DNA of 7,906 bases, from positions 1 through 7,906 of the forward strand of contig CALPPP020000051.1 of assembly GCA_943325485.2 (NCBI GenBank), given 5' to 3'. Positions 1 to 6,122 of this stretch are shown here, piece by piece. Position 1 is the stretch's first letter. Each line of letters opens with the position of its first letter. The stretch comes from Rickettsia typhi. Its GTDB lineage: Bacteria; Pseudomonadota; Gammaproteobacteria; Burkholderiales; Burkholderiaceae_C. Made by a program: the position numbers and the translations under genes. A model generated the notes under the pieces. The model searched no databases and was not told the origin of the DNA. It worked only from the letters and a program-made list of their open reading frames with translations.

Positions 1-344
1 CCTTGCATACGCCTGAAAACCACGATCTGAATGACCACGCCAAGTACAGCAGATGAAATAAACCCCGCCAAAACGGCTAACAACCAAGAGCCTGTGAGGT
101 CGCCCACAATCCACCCAACATAGGCACCCACTAAAAATAAAGAGCCGTGTGCGAGATTGACATTTCGCATTAAACCAAAGACCAACGTAAACCCACTGGC
201 CACGATGAAATACAGGGAAGCCAAAGTCAAACCATTGAGGAATGTCTTGAGAAACAGCACGGCGTCATCAAACAAACCCCATAGCGCCAACAGCGCCAAA
301 GGCATGACCAACAACCACCAAAATGCCAATCTGGCTCGACTCAT
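1..344 (-). CDS. livH: LivH-type branched-chain amino-acid ABC transporter permease, N-terminal part
   Basis: This frame starts at 344 and runs off the left edge, so 114 codons of a protein usually near 290 residues are visible. It is very hydrophobic: a membrane segment at about residues 7-24, then further helices at about 38-58, 64-80 and 87-110. The stretch around residues 38-69 carries the LivH-family pattern GLTLASLYFIVASGFTLVFG followed by NLAHGS, which identifies an inner-membrane permease of the Liv/HAAT family. These permeases import branched-chain amino acids, amides, urea or aromatic acids together with LivM, LivG, LivF and a periplasmic binding protein; the other subunits would lie to the left. 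The ATG overlaps the TGA of the upstream amidohydrolase (ATGA at 344-341), which implies translational coupling, and GGGAG lies about 8 bases upstream. The substrate is inferred to be that of the neighbouring hydrolases rather than leucine. The exact subfamily cannot be fixed without the remaining sequence. Confidence 0.88.
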   Translation of the reverse strand, partial: MSRARLAFWWLLVMPLALLALWGLFDDAVLFLKTFLNGLTLASLYFIVASGFTLVFGLMRNVNLAHGSLFLVGAYVGWIVGDLTGSWLLAVLAGFISSAVLGVVIQIVVFRRMQ

Positions 345-1624
345 GCAGCTCGCTCCCAAGCCCGTTGACGGGTGGTGGGTGGATGCTTGGCAAACACACC
401 GTCTTTCATAACGGCCAATATGCGAGAGGGTTCGCGCAAAATCGCCAAGTTGGTCAAGGGGTCGCCATCTACCAGCAGCAAGTCGGCCAAGTAACCCTCT
501 TTCACCAAACCCAGTTCATTGGGCTTCATCATGATTTGGCCGCCATACAGCGTGCAAGAGCGGATCGCTTCCATGGGGGTGAAGCCAAGGTAGCGCACAA
601 AAAACTCTAAGTCACGTGCATTTTGTCCATGGGGGGTAAATGCAAAACCATAATCACCACCGGGCATGACACGAACGCCGCGCTTGTGCATGGCTGAAAG
701 AGATTTCAAAGCGGCTTCCCATTCGATGCCGTAGCCCATGCTTTCTGCCTTGGCTCGGGTCACGCCCCATTCAGATGCTTCGTTTAAGAGGGCATGAATA
801 ATGCCTATGCCTGGCACCACAAACACACGGTCTTTGGCGGCTTCTAGCATGTCCAAAGTTTTTTCATCGCAAAAGCTTGCGTGGTAGATGATGTCAATGC
901 CATGGCGCAAGGCTTGTTGAACTGAGGGACCTGAGCGAGCATGGGCCGTACCGCGTTTGCCGCGCATACGTACTTCCTCCATCGCTGCCCCAACCTCTGC
1001 ATCCGTCATCCAATGGGTTTCAGCAGGTGAGTCTTGGGTGAAGTTGTCGCCAGATAAATTCAGTTTGATGGAGTCCACGCCGTACTTTAAAAACAAGCGT
1101 ACACATTTACGCATGTCTTCTGCGCCACTGACATTGGCACCAAAGCTGAACTCGGGAAACGGCAAGTGAGGCAAGGTTTCATCGCCTAAAGCCCCCAGCA
1201 CAGTGATTTCTTGGCTGGCCGCCAAATAGCGAGGGCCAGGGATTTGGCCGCTGTTGATGGCGTTGCGAATGACCACATCGAGTCGAGGTTTGGCGCAAGC
1301 CGCACCCACGCATGACGTCCATCCCGCTTCCAAATAAATTTTGGCAACCTTGGCACTCCACAACACATGCTCTTCCAAGGGCATGGTTTGAATGCCAGCT
1401 AAGTTAGCAGCGTTGTTCCAAGAAAAATGTGTATGCGCTTCACACATGCCAGGCATAAGCGTGGCACCCGCAGCATCAACTTGCATGGCGTCTCCCGCTG
1501 ACATGGGGGCCGCAGACTTGCTGATGTGCTTGATGCGGTTAGCTTCCACCAACACACTGCCTGGGTAAGGCGCCGCACCCGAACCATCAAGAATGCGCAC
1601 ATTGGTAAAGAGCGTGGCTGTCAT
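341..1624 (-). CDS. metal-dependent amidohydrolase, second of two tandem paralogues
   Basis: The 427-residue protein belongs to the amidohydrolase superfamily, in the imidazolonepropionase-like / Zn-dependent dipeptidase (Met_dep_hydrolase_A) group. Such cytoplasmic enzymes hydrolyse amide, cyclic amide or peptide-like bonds. Visible metal-site elements in order are HTH at H64-T65-H66 within MPGMCEAHTHFSWNN, a probable carboxylated Lys at K187 (SIKLNLSGD), H228 (TAHARS), H248 (IIYHASF) and D324 (MPGGDYGF). The C-terminal beta-sandwich motif KEGYLADLLLVDGDP lies near 375-389. All expected ligands are present, so it looks active. I chose the ATG at 1624 because AGGAG at 1635-1631 sits 6 bases upstream. 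The open frame extends to 1726, but that would overlap the end of the upstream gene and add 34 non-homologous residues. It follows its paralogue after 16 bases and overlaps livH by 4. It is a little over half identical to that paralogue by eye. The substrate is unknown. Confidence 0.88.
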   Translation of the reverse strand: MTATLFTNVRILDGSGAAPYPGSVLVEANRIKHISKSAAPMSAGDAMQVDAAGATLMPGMCEAHTHFSWNNAANLAGIQTMPLEEHVLWSAKVAKIYLEAGWTSCVGAACAKPRLDVVIRNAINSGQIPGPRYLAASQEITVLGALGDETLPHLPFPEFSFGANVSGAEDMRKCVRLFLKYGVDSIKLNLSGDNFTQDSPAETHWMTDAEVGAAMEEVRMRGKRGTAHARSGPSVQQALRHGIDIIYHASFCDEKTLDMLEAAKDRVFVVPGIGIIHALLNEASEWGVTRAKAESMGYGIEWEAALKSLSAMHKRGVRVMPGGDYGFAFTPHGQNARDLEFFVRYLGFTPMEAIRSCTLYGGQIMMKPNELGLVKEGYLADLLLVDGDPLTNLAILREPSRILAVMKDGVFAKHPPTTRQRAWERAA

Positions 1625-1630
1625 GGCAAT

Positions 1631-1635
1631 CTCCT
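1631..1635 (-). promoter_or_regulatory. ribosome binding site fixing the start of the second amidohydrolase
   Basis: AGGAG lies 6 bases before the ATG at 1624-1622, in the 16-base gap after the upstream TAA at 1643-1641. It favours the 427-residue form over the 461-residue open frame, and alignment with the paralogue, which also begins just before LFTNV, agrees. Confidence 0.85.
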
Positions 1636-1640
1636 GAAAA

Positions 1641-2954
1641 TTAAGCTGCCCAGCGGGTGGGTGGGGACTGACGAGAAGGAGTTCCTCGGCTGGTGACTGA
1701 GGGCGGTTCACGATGGAATTTGCCATCTTTCATAACAGCAAGAATTCGAGACTTGTCTTGTAAGACTGTGATGTCGCTCATCGGATCGCCATCAACCAAC
1801 AAGATATCTGCCAGATAACCTTCTTTTAATTGGCCCAACGGTTCTTCACTGCGCATCATGGGCGCTCCCCAAGCCGTCGCGCTCAGCAACGCTTCGAGGT
1901 TGGACATGCCTATGTGTTTGGTGAAGTACTCAAGGTCTTTGGCGTTGGTGCCGTGGGGCGTCCATGCAAACCCATAGTCACCACCTGGCATGATGCGTAC
2001 GCCTCGTTTGTGTAAAGCACGCATGGATTCGATGGCCGCATCGAGCTCTTTGTAGTAGCCCATTTTTTGAACAACATCAGGCGTGAGACCATACTCTTTG
2101 GCGTTATGGCATGTGTTGATCAGCCATGCCAGACCAGGCGCAATGAAATGCGCATTGCGATGTTGATCGAGCAAATCCAGTGCTTCGCTGTCTAAAAAAC
2201 TCGCGTGGTAAATGACATTGATACCTTGCTTTACACATTGTTTAACAGACCATGTTGACCGTGCGTGGGCTGCAACCCATTTACCCCAACTTTTGGCTTC
2301 TTGAACACAAGTAGTGATTTCCTCTTCGGTGAATTGGCTTTGTTCGCTAGACATGCCGGTGATGGATTCACCAGAGAGGTTGATTTTCAGCGTGTCAACA
2401 CCGTATTTGCAAAACATACGAACACAGCGGCGCATTTCATCATTGCCGCTAACCACTGCACCAAATGAAAACTCTTGCTGTGGTAAATGCGGTTGGGTGC
2501 TGTCGCCTAAACCACCCGGTACAGTGATTTCTTGGCTGGGTGCGGTGTAGCGTGGACCAATGATGGTGCCGTCGTTGATGGCGTTGCGAATCACAACATC
2601 GAGTCTTGGCTTTGCAGCCGCTGCGCCAACGCAAGAAGTCCAGCCCATATCGAGATAAAGTTTGGCCACTTCGGCGCACCACAAAATATGTTCTTCAGGT
2701 GGCATCCGCTGTATGGCATCTAGGCTTGGCTGGTTGTTCCATGAAAAATGTGTGTGCGCTTCCACCATCCCTGGCATCAAAAAGCATCCAGCACCATCAA
2801 TGACAGTTTGACCCGCTAAAGGCATGTTTCGCATACCTTGATGCGTTCGGGTAACTCGAATGATTTTGTTGCCTTCAACCAGTACTTCGCCGGGGTAAGG
2901 CATATCCCCCGTCGCATCAAATACGTTGACATTGGTAAACAGCACTTGGCTCAT
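1641..2954 (-). CDS. metal-dependent amidohydrolase, first of two tandem paralogues
   Basis: The 437-residue protein is of the same amidohydrolase subfamily as the next gene. Metal ligands visible in order are H67 and H69 (VEAHTHFSWNN), K190 (TLKINLSGE, the expected carboxylated Lys), H230 (AAHARS), H250 (VIYHASF) and D326 (MPGGDYGF), with KEGYLADILLVDGDP near 377-391. A purine-rich GAAGGAAG precedes the ATG at 2954 and overlaps the stop of the upstream alpha/beta hydrolase 10 bases away, so the two are probably translated from one message. The C-terminus has a 20-residue Pro/Ser/Arg-rich tail absent from the paralogue. Retention of two intact copies suggests different substrate ranges, successive steps, or a hetero-oligomer; these are inferences. 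The family includes carboxypeptidase-like prolidases and ochratoxin-type amidases, so a peptide-like or N-acyl amino-acid substrate is possible. The substrate cannot be read from the sequence. Confidence 0.88.
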   Translation of the reverse strand: MSQVLFTNVNVFDATGDMPYPGEVLVEGNKIIRVTRTHQGMRNMPLAGQTVIDGAGCFLMPGMVEAHTHFSWNNQPSLDAIQRMPPEEHILWCAEVAKLYLDMGWTSCVGAAAAKPRLDVVIRNAINDGTIIGPRYTAPSQEITVPGGLGDSTQPHLPQQEFSFGAVVSGNDEMRRCVRMFCKYGVDTLKINLSGESITGMSSEQSQFTEEEITTCVQEAKSWGKWVAAHARSTWSVKQCVKQGINVIYHASFLDSEALDLLDQHRNAHFIAPGLAWLINTCHNAKEYGLTPDVVQKMGYYKELDAAIESMRALHKRGVRIMPGGDYGFAWTPHGTNAKDLEYFTKHIGMSNLEALLSATAWGAPMMRSEEPLGQLKEGYLADILLVDGDPMSDITVLQDKSRILAVMKDGKFHREPPSVTSRGTPSRQSPPTRWAA

Positions 2955-2964
2955 CGGTCTTCCT

Positions 2965-3750
2965 TCAAGCGTGTCGTTTTAAAAATGCACGTGCTTCACG
3001 GGCACATTCGTGGGGTTTCTCAATAGGGGTCCAATGACCACACCTGGTGAACACTACAGATTTGCCAGATGTAAAGCGACGTGCCAAGGCATGAACAGTT
3101 TCAGGAGGCGATACTTTGTCTTCTTCTCCAGTGACCAGCAACACGGGCGAAGAGATACGTTCAATATCTGCACTGCGTGCTTGGGACAGCACTTCGCAAG
3201 TAGCGGCATAGCCTAGGGGCGACTGTCGCATCAGACTTTCACGGACATAGGCATACGCACTGGGGTTGTTTCTTTTGGTGTGTTCAGAAACTGCTGTGAT
3301 CAATAAAGCGTCTGTCACTTCTTGAAGACCTTGGATACCAGCGCTGCGAATTTTTTCCGCTCTGTTGCGTATGATTTCGCGAGCGGCCTCTGGTGGCTCT
3401 GCCAAAGGACCAAACAAGACCATGCTCTTGACCAGCGAAGGTGCTGCCACAGCTAAGTGCTGAAGCACAATGGTCCCCATGGAATGTCCTAGCCACTGGG
3501 CTTGAGCGATGCCTAATCTCTTGCAGATGGTTTGAAGACATTGAACCAACAAAGCCAAACTTAATTCTTCTTGGGGTAACTTTGAGCGACCACTTCCAGG
3601 CAAATCAATGCGTATGAATCGGTGAGCATCAAGACTTGGGTGCATGGCAGTCCAAGTGTTAGAACTTCCACCCAAACCATGTACACACACCACAGGCGAA
3701 CCCGTCCCGCTTTCTTCCACAGCTATATGGTCCATCAGATAAAAACTCAT
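2965..3750 (-). CDS. alpha/beta-fold hydrolase (enol-lactonase/MhpC-like)
   Basis: The 261-residue alpha/beta hydrolase is of usual length for the single-domain family that includes 3-oxoadipate enol-lactonase and C-C bond hydrolases. The oxyanion-hole motif HGLGGS is at residues 24-29, DLPGSGRS at 49-56, the nucleophile elbow GHSMG at 88-92 (Ser90), the acid in GEEDKVSPP (Asp211) and the catalytic His in CGHW (His239), so the triad is complete. There is no signal peptide, so it should be cytoplasmic. It is the first gene of the leftward operon and starts 93 bases from the operator-like palindrome. GAAGG about 7 bases upstream of the ATG at 3750 is the probable ribosome binding site. A six-codon open frame (ATG at 3764-3762) overlaps this start and is probably incidental. 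The most likely role is ester, lactone or C-C hydrolysis in a small-molecule degradation pathway; the exact reaction is not determinable. Confidence 0.87.
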   Translation of the reverse strand: MSFYLMDHIAVEESGTGSPVVCVHGLGGSSNTWTAMHPSLDAHRFIRIDLPGSGRSKLPQEELSLALLVQCLQTICKRLGIAQAQWLGHSMGTIVLQHLAVAAPSLVKSMVLFGPLAEPPEAAREIIRNRAEKIRSAGIQGLQEVTDALLITAVSEHTKRNNPSAYAYVRESLMRQSPLGYAATCEVLSQARSADIERISSPVLLVTGEEDKVSPPETVHALARRFTSGKSVVFTRCGHWTPIEKPHECAREARAFLKRHA

Positions 3751-3789
3751 CTCAGCGCCTTCATAAGGGCGAGAATTTTTTCTAACATC

Positions 3790-3818
3790 TTGAAGACTCC
3801 TGATGCCAAATTTATGAA
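3790..3818 (+). promoter_or_regulatory. candidate promoter of the rightward tetR-FAH-VOC operon
   Basis: TTGAAG at 3790-3795 and TATGAA at 3813-3818 are separated by 17 bases, placing transcription start near 3825, just before the palindrome. Repressor binding there would block elongation or initial clearance. A second possible -35, TTGACG at 3883-3888, lacks a good -10 partner. The assignment is tentative. Confidence 0.3.
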
Positions 3819-3844
3819 TATGGCTATAAACTGTCCCAATTCAA
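3817..3844 (-). promoter_or_regulatory. candidate promoter of the leftward hydrolase/amidohydrolase/livH operon
   Basis: TTGAAT at 3844-3839 and CATATT at 3822-3817 are separated by 16 bases; TATTCA at 3820-3815 is an alternative -10. The -35 touches one arm of the palindrome at 3843-3864, so a bound repressor would cover it. The boxes match the consensus only in part, so this is a proposal. Confidence 0.35.
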
Positions 3845-3864
3845 ATGAGACGACCGTCTCATTT
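3843..3864. promoter_or_regulatory. palindromic operator, probably bound by the adjacent TetR-family protein
   Basis: Two perfectly complementary 10-base arms, AAATGAGACG and CGTCTCATTT, flank a 2-base centre (AC at 3853-3854). The size and symmetry are those of TetR-family operators. It lies between the divergent alpha/beta hydrolase and tetR genes and overlaps or abuts both candidate promoters. It is the only strong palindrome in the intergenic region. Autoregulation plus control of both operons is the natural inference. Confidence 0.8.
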
Positions 3865-3938
3865 CTTGGACTCATCCTAAAGCTTGACGCTCTTGTGTGA
3901 AAGTGACTGCAGCGACTTTTTCATCCTGATTTACCCTG

Positions 3939-4634
3939 ATGGCCAGAAAAATCCCACCCCCAACTTCGGATAAACCACTAGCCCCATCAAGGGTTAAGCA
4001 AGCTACTTTCAACCAGCTTCTGGATATTGCACGGCAGAAAATTGAACTGACCGGCTCCGCGCCCTCGGTATCGGATGTTGCTTTGCTTGCAGGCGTGTCT
4101 AGGGCAACGGCTTACCGATGCTTCCCCAGTCGAGCTGCGATGTTGACGGCAGTGGTTGGGGCTTCATTGGGCCCCATGCGTACATTTGCATCTGATCATC
4201 TAGAGGGCATAGACAGAGTGATGGATTTGTTTAAGCGCAGTCTGCCGCGATTGACTAAAAATGAAACGTCATTTCGAACTGCTGTGCAACTTTCTTTAGA
4301 ACAACGAGCCTTGGCCTTGGCGGGGCAATTGAAAGAACCCTCGTTCAGGCGCGGCTACAGAATTCAAATTTTGGCGCATGCCATGGAGCCGTTCAAGGCC
4401 CAACTACCTGAGGATATCTATTTGCAATTGCACAAAGCTTTGTCTGTTGTCTATGGAATTGAGTCCTATATTGTTTTAAAAGATATCTGGAATGAATCTA
4501 GCAAGCAGGTTGAGACAACAGTGCTTTGGATGGCAAAGGCATTGGTTGAGGCGGCCCAACTACAAGCTAGCTCTCGCATAAACTCAAAGCCAGTTATAGC
4601 TACACGCAGTCAATCTTTAAAAGGGAAAACATGA
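3939..4634 (+). CDS. TetR/AcrR-family transcriptional regulator
   Basis: The 231-residue protein has an N-terminal TetR-type DNA-binding domain. The helix-turn-helix is at about residues 43-62 (PSVSDVALLAGVSRATAYR), followed by the typical YRCFPSRAAML segment. The first 20 residues are a Pro/Lys-rich extension. The C-terminal helical region (about 75-200) should bind a ligand and dimerise, and ends in a Ser/Lys-rich tail. It probably represses both divergent operons through the palindrome about 75 bases upstream, and is relieved by a pathway substrate or intermediate. The ATG at 3939 lacks a recognisable Shine-Dalgarno sequence, and an in-frame TGA at 3927-3929 rules out a longer form, so translation is probably weak, as suits a low-abundance repressor. 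The stop overlaps the next ATG (ATGA at 4631-4634), indicating coupling to the FAH gene. The effector is unknown. Confidence 0.87.
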   Translation: MARKIPPPTSDKPLAPSRVKQATFNQLLDIARQKIELTGSAPSVSDVALLAGVSRATAYRCFPSRAAMLTAVVGASLGPMRTFASDHLEGIDRVMDLFKRSLPRLTKNETSFRTAVQLSLEQRALALAGQLKEPSFRRGYRIQILAHAMEPFKAQLPEDIYLQLHKALSVVYGIESYIVLKDIWNESSKQVETTVLWMAKALVEAAQLQASSRINSKPVIATRSQSLKGKT

Positions 4635-5509
4635 AATTAGCAACATTTATTTTCCAAGGCAGTCGACGTGTTGGTCTTATCAGTGACGATGGTTTAAAAG
4701 TCCAAATACTTGATTTAGATAATCACGAAAATGAGCGAGGCGTTCTTTCACTGGTAGACCGTAAAGCCAACGGGAAATCTTTTCCAGTTGTAAGTTCCGA
4801 TGCCATAGCTCTAAGTGATGTGAGCTTAGAGGCACCAATTCCTCGTCCGATACGAAATATTTTTTGTGTTGGAAGAAACTACCATGCCCATGCAAAAGAG
4901 CTTTCCACAACTGTTTTTAAAGATAACAATGCCGACCCTAATGCTTGGCCCATTGTTTTTACCAAAGTCCCGGAATGTGTCACAGGCCCGTATGACGAAG
5001 TAAGTTTGCCTTTGAATATTTCCCGTCAAATCGACTATGAAGCAGAGTTATTGGTTGTCATTGGCGTCAAAGGAAAAAATATATCCAAGGCTGAGGCTAT
5101 GTCGCATGTGTATGGCTATACCGTGGTCAATGATGTGACTGCACGAGATGTGCAAATGCGGCATCAGCAATGGGATCTGGGTAAATCTTTTGACACCTTC
5201 TGCCCCATGGGTCCTTGGGTAGTGACTGCCGATGCATTTGATGGTTTGAGCGCACATGTGAAGTGTTGGGTTAATGGTGAACTGCGTCAAGATGGCAATG
5301 CAGCCAATATGATTTTTGATATTCCAACCTTGATAGAAACGTGTTCTCGCGGAATCACTTTGCACCCTGGGGACCTGATTGCCACGGGTACACCTGCTGG
5401 TGTCGGAATGGGCTTAAGTCCTCCGCAGTATTTGAAACATGGAGACAAAGTTCGCATAGAAATTGCCCAACTCGGTGCAATTGAAAACACCTTCATTGCT
5501 TCAAGCTGA
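4631..5509 (+). CDS. fumarylacetoacetate hydrolase (FAH) family protein
   Basis: The 292-residue protein has an N-terminal cap region (about 1-70) and the FAH catalytic fold (about 75-290). It shows the family landmarks IFCVGRNYHAHAKE (77-90), the metal-binding DYEAEL (E137 and E139) with D168 in VVNDVTARD, GKSFDTFCPMGPW (184-196) and the C-terminal ATGTPAGVG (251-259). The family uses Mg or Mn to hydrolyse or decarboxylate 2,4-dioxo acids: fumarylpyruvate and acylpyruvates, HpcE-type isomerisation/decarboxylation, sugar-derived diketo acids, or oxaloacetate. Its ATG overlaps the tetR stop and has AAGGG 5 bases upstream. Co-transcription with the VOC gene suggests a late step that processes a ring-opened or dicarbonyl intermediate. 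The motifs identify the family but do not decide the substrate. Confidence 0.9.
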   Translation: MKLATFIFQGSRRVGLISDDGLKVQILDLDNHENERGVLSLVDRKANGKSFPVVSSDAIALSDVSLEAPIPRPIRNIFCVGRNYHAHAKELSTTVFKDNNADPNAWPIVFTKVPECVTGPYDEVSLPLNISRQIDYEAELLVVIGVKGKNISKAEAMSHVYGYTVVNDVTARDVQMRHQQWDLGKSFDTFCPMGPWVVTADAFDGLSAHVKCWVNGELRQDGNAANMIFDIPTLIETCSRGITLHPGDLIATGTPAGVGMGLSPPQYLKHGDKVRIEIAQLGAIENTFIASS

Positions 5510-5513
5510 GGAG
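5509..5513 (+). promoter_or_regulatory. ribosome binding site fixing the start of the VOC gene
   Basis: AGGAG overlaps the TGA of the FAH gene (5507-5509) and lies 9 bases before the ATG at 5523. It supports this start over an in-frame ATG at 5463, which lies inside the FAH gene. Confidence 0.75.
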
Positions 5514-5522
5514 TTTGTAGAC

Positions 5523-5897
5523 ATGATTCTTGGCATGAACCACTTCACAGCTATCGCTAAAGATCCATTGGCCACTTTGGACTTTTATGAGCGAATCATT
5601 GGCTTGAAAGTTGGGCCACGACCAGATTTGGGTTTTCCAGGCGCATGGCTCTATGCAGGCGACACGGCGGTGCTTCATTTGTATTTTGAGCGGCCCATTC
5701 CCAACCCGCCTGCAGGCGTTATCGACCACATGGCTTTCACTGCAAAAGATTTAAAGGCGGTTAAAGCAGTCTTTGATGCTGCTGGGTACCCTTATAAATT
5801 GCAGCATCGACCCCATGGGCCTTGGCAGATTTTTTGCGAGGATCCCAGTGGCGCCAAGGTGGAGCTGAATTTCAGTCCTCAAGAGAGCTTGGATTGA
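5523..5897 (+). CDS. small VOC (glyoxalase/bleomycin-resistance/dioxygenase fold) protein
   Basis: The 124-residue protein has the two beta-alpha-beta-beta-beta modules of a single-domain vicinal-oxygen-chelate enzyme. Module one has MNHFTAIAKDPLATLDFYER (H7) and AVLHLYF (H52). Module two has VIDHMAFTAKDL (H69) and ends with the conserved EDPSGAKVELNF (E114). H7, H52, H69 and E114 are plausible metal ligands. VOC proteins may isomerise, epimerise, open rings or act on glyoxalase substrates. It is shorter than classic extradiol dioxygenases, so ring cleavage is not favoured. The start at 5523 follows AGGAG and gives a normal VOC N-terminus; the frame is open upstream to 5463, inside the FAH gene. 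It is the last gene of the rightward operon and lies 9 bases before the terminator hairpin. An epimerase or glyoxalase-like role with the FAH protein is inference. Confidence 0.85.
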   Translation: MILGMNHFTAIAKDPLATLDFYERIIGLKVGPRPDLGFPGAWLYAGDTAVLHLYFERPIPNPPAGVIDHMAFTAKDLKAVKAVFDAAGYPYKLQHRPHGPWQIFCEDPSGAKVELNFSPQESLD

Positions 5898-5901
5898 AAT
5901 A

Positions 5902-5934
5902 AGAAAAAAGCCCTTGTCATGTGACAAGGGCTTT
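5902..5934 (-). terminator. intrinsic terminator of the tRNA, also between convergent units
   Basis: A perfect inverted repeat has arms AAAGCCCTTGTCA (5907-5919) and TGACAAGGGCTTT (5922-5934). Read on the minus strand it is followed by TTTTTTCTT, a proper U-tract, so it terminates the tRNA whose 3' end is 6 bases away. Read on the plus strand the stem follows the VOC stop by 9 bases, but the U-tract is short (CTTT then GAAC), so termination of the catabolic operon there is probably less efficient. Confidence 0.85.
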
Positions 5935-5939
5935 GAACA

Positions 5940-6016
5940 TGGTGGCGCTTCACGGATTCGAACCGCGGACCTGTGGATTATGATTCCATCGCTCTAACCG
6001 ACTGAGCTAAAGCGCC
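5940..6016 (-). tRNA. tRNA-Met (CAU), elongator type
   Basis: The 77-base cloverleaf includes an encoded 3' CCA. The acceptor arms GGCGCTT and AAGCGCC pair fully. The D arm is GCTC/GAGC around a loop with GG, and the T arm is CGCGG/CCGTG with one G-U pair around TTCGAAT. The anticodon loop ATCATAA places CAT at 5982-5980. The anticodon stem ATGGA/TCCAC has an A-C mismatch at its first pair (27-43) but is otherwise paired. The GGCGC acceptor start, with a normal first pair, excludes initiator tRNA. CAU could also be a lysidine-modified Ile tRNA, but the overall sequence resembles elongator Met of related bacteria as I recall it. Confidence 0.93.
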
Positions 6017-6025
6017 GAGCCGCAA

Positions 6026-6031
6026 ATTATA
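6026..6031 (-). promoter_or_regulatory. -10 box of the tRNA promoter
   Basis: A consensus TATAAT on the minus strand lies 9 bases before the tRNA 5' end, followed by the GC-rich discriminator TTGCGGCTC that is typical of stringently controlled stable-RNA promoters. The -35 region about 16 bases further up (CCGACC) is poor. Confidence 0.65.
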
Positions 6032-6122
6032 GCGAGACTGGCGTGGGGGTCGGGGGTGGGGCTCTTGGAATTTTCATTTATATTACTTCGCGACCAATCC
6101 ATGACCCACATAGGAGCGAGCA

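Noticed and set aside
157..610. Plus-strand frames of 84 and 95 codons over the livH/amidohydrolase junction
   Set aside because: They are shadows of two clear minus-strand genes and lack family features and ribosome sites.
1625..1726. 34-codon N-terminal extension of the second amidohydrolase
   Set aside because: It overlaps the end of the upstream gene, has no similarity to the paralogue's N-terminus, and a strong ribosome site marks the ATG at 1624.
5048..5365. 105-codon minus-strand frame within the FAH gene
   Set aside because: It is antisense to a well-supported enzyme gene and has no recognisable domain.
5463..5522. Earlier start for the VOC protein
   Set aside because: It lies inside the FAH gene, lacks a ribosome site, and would add 20 residues before the normal VOC start.
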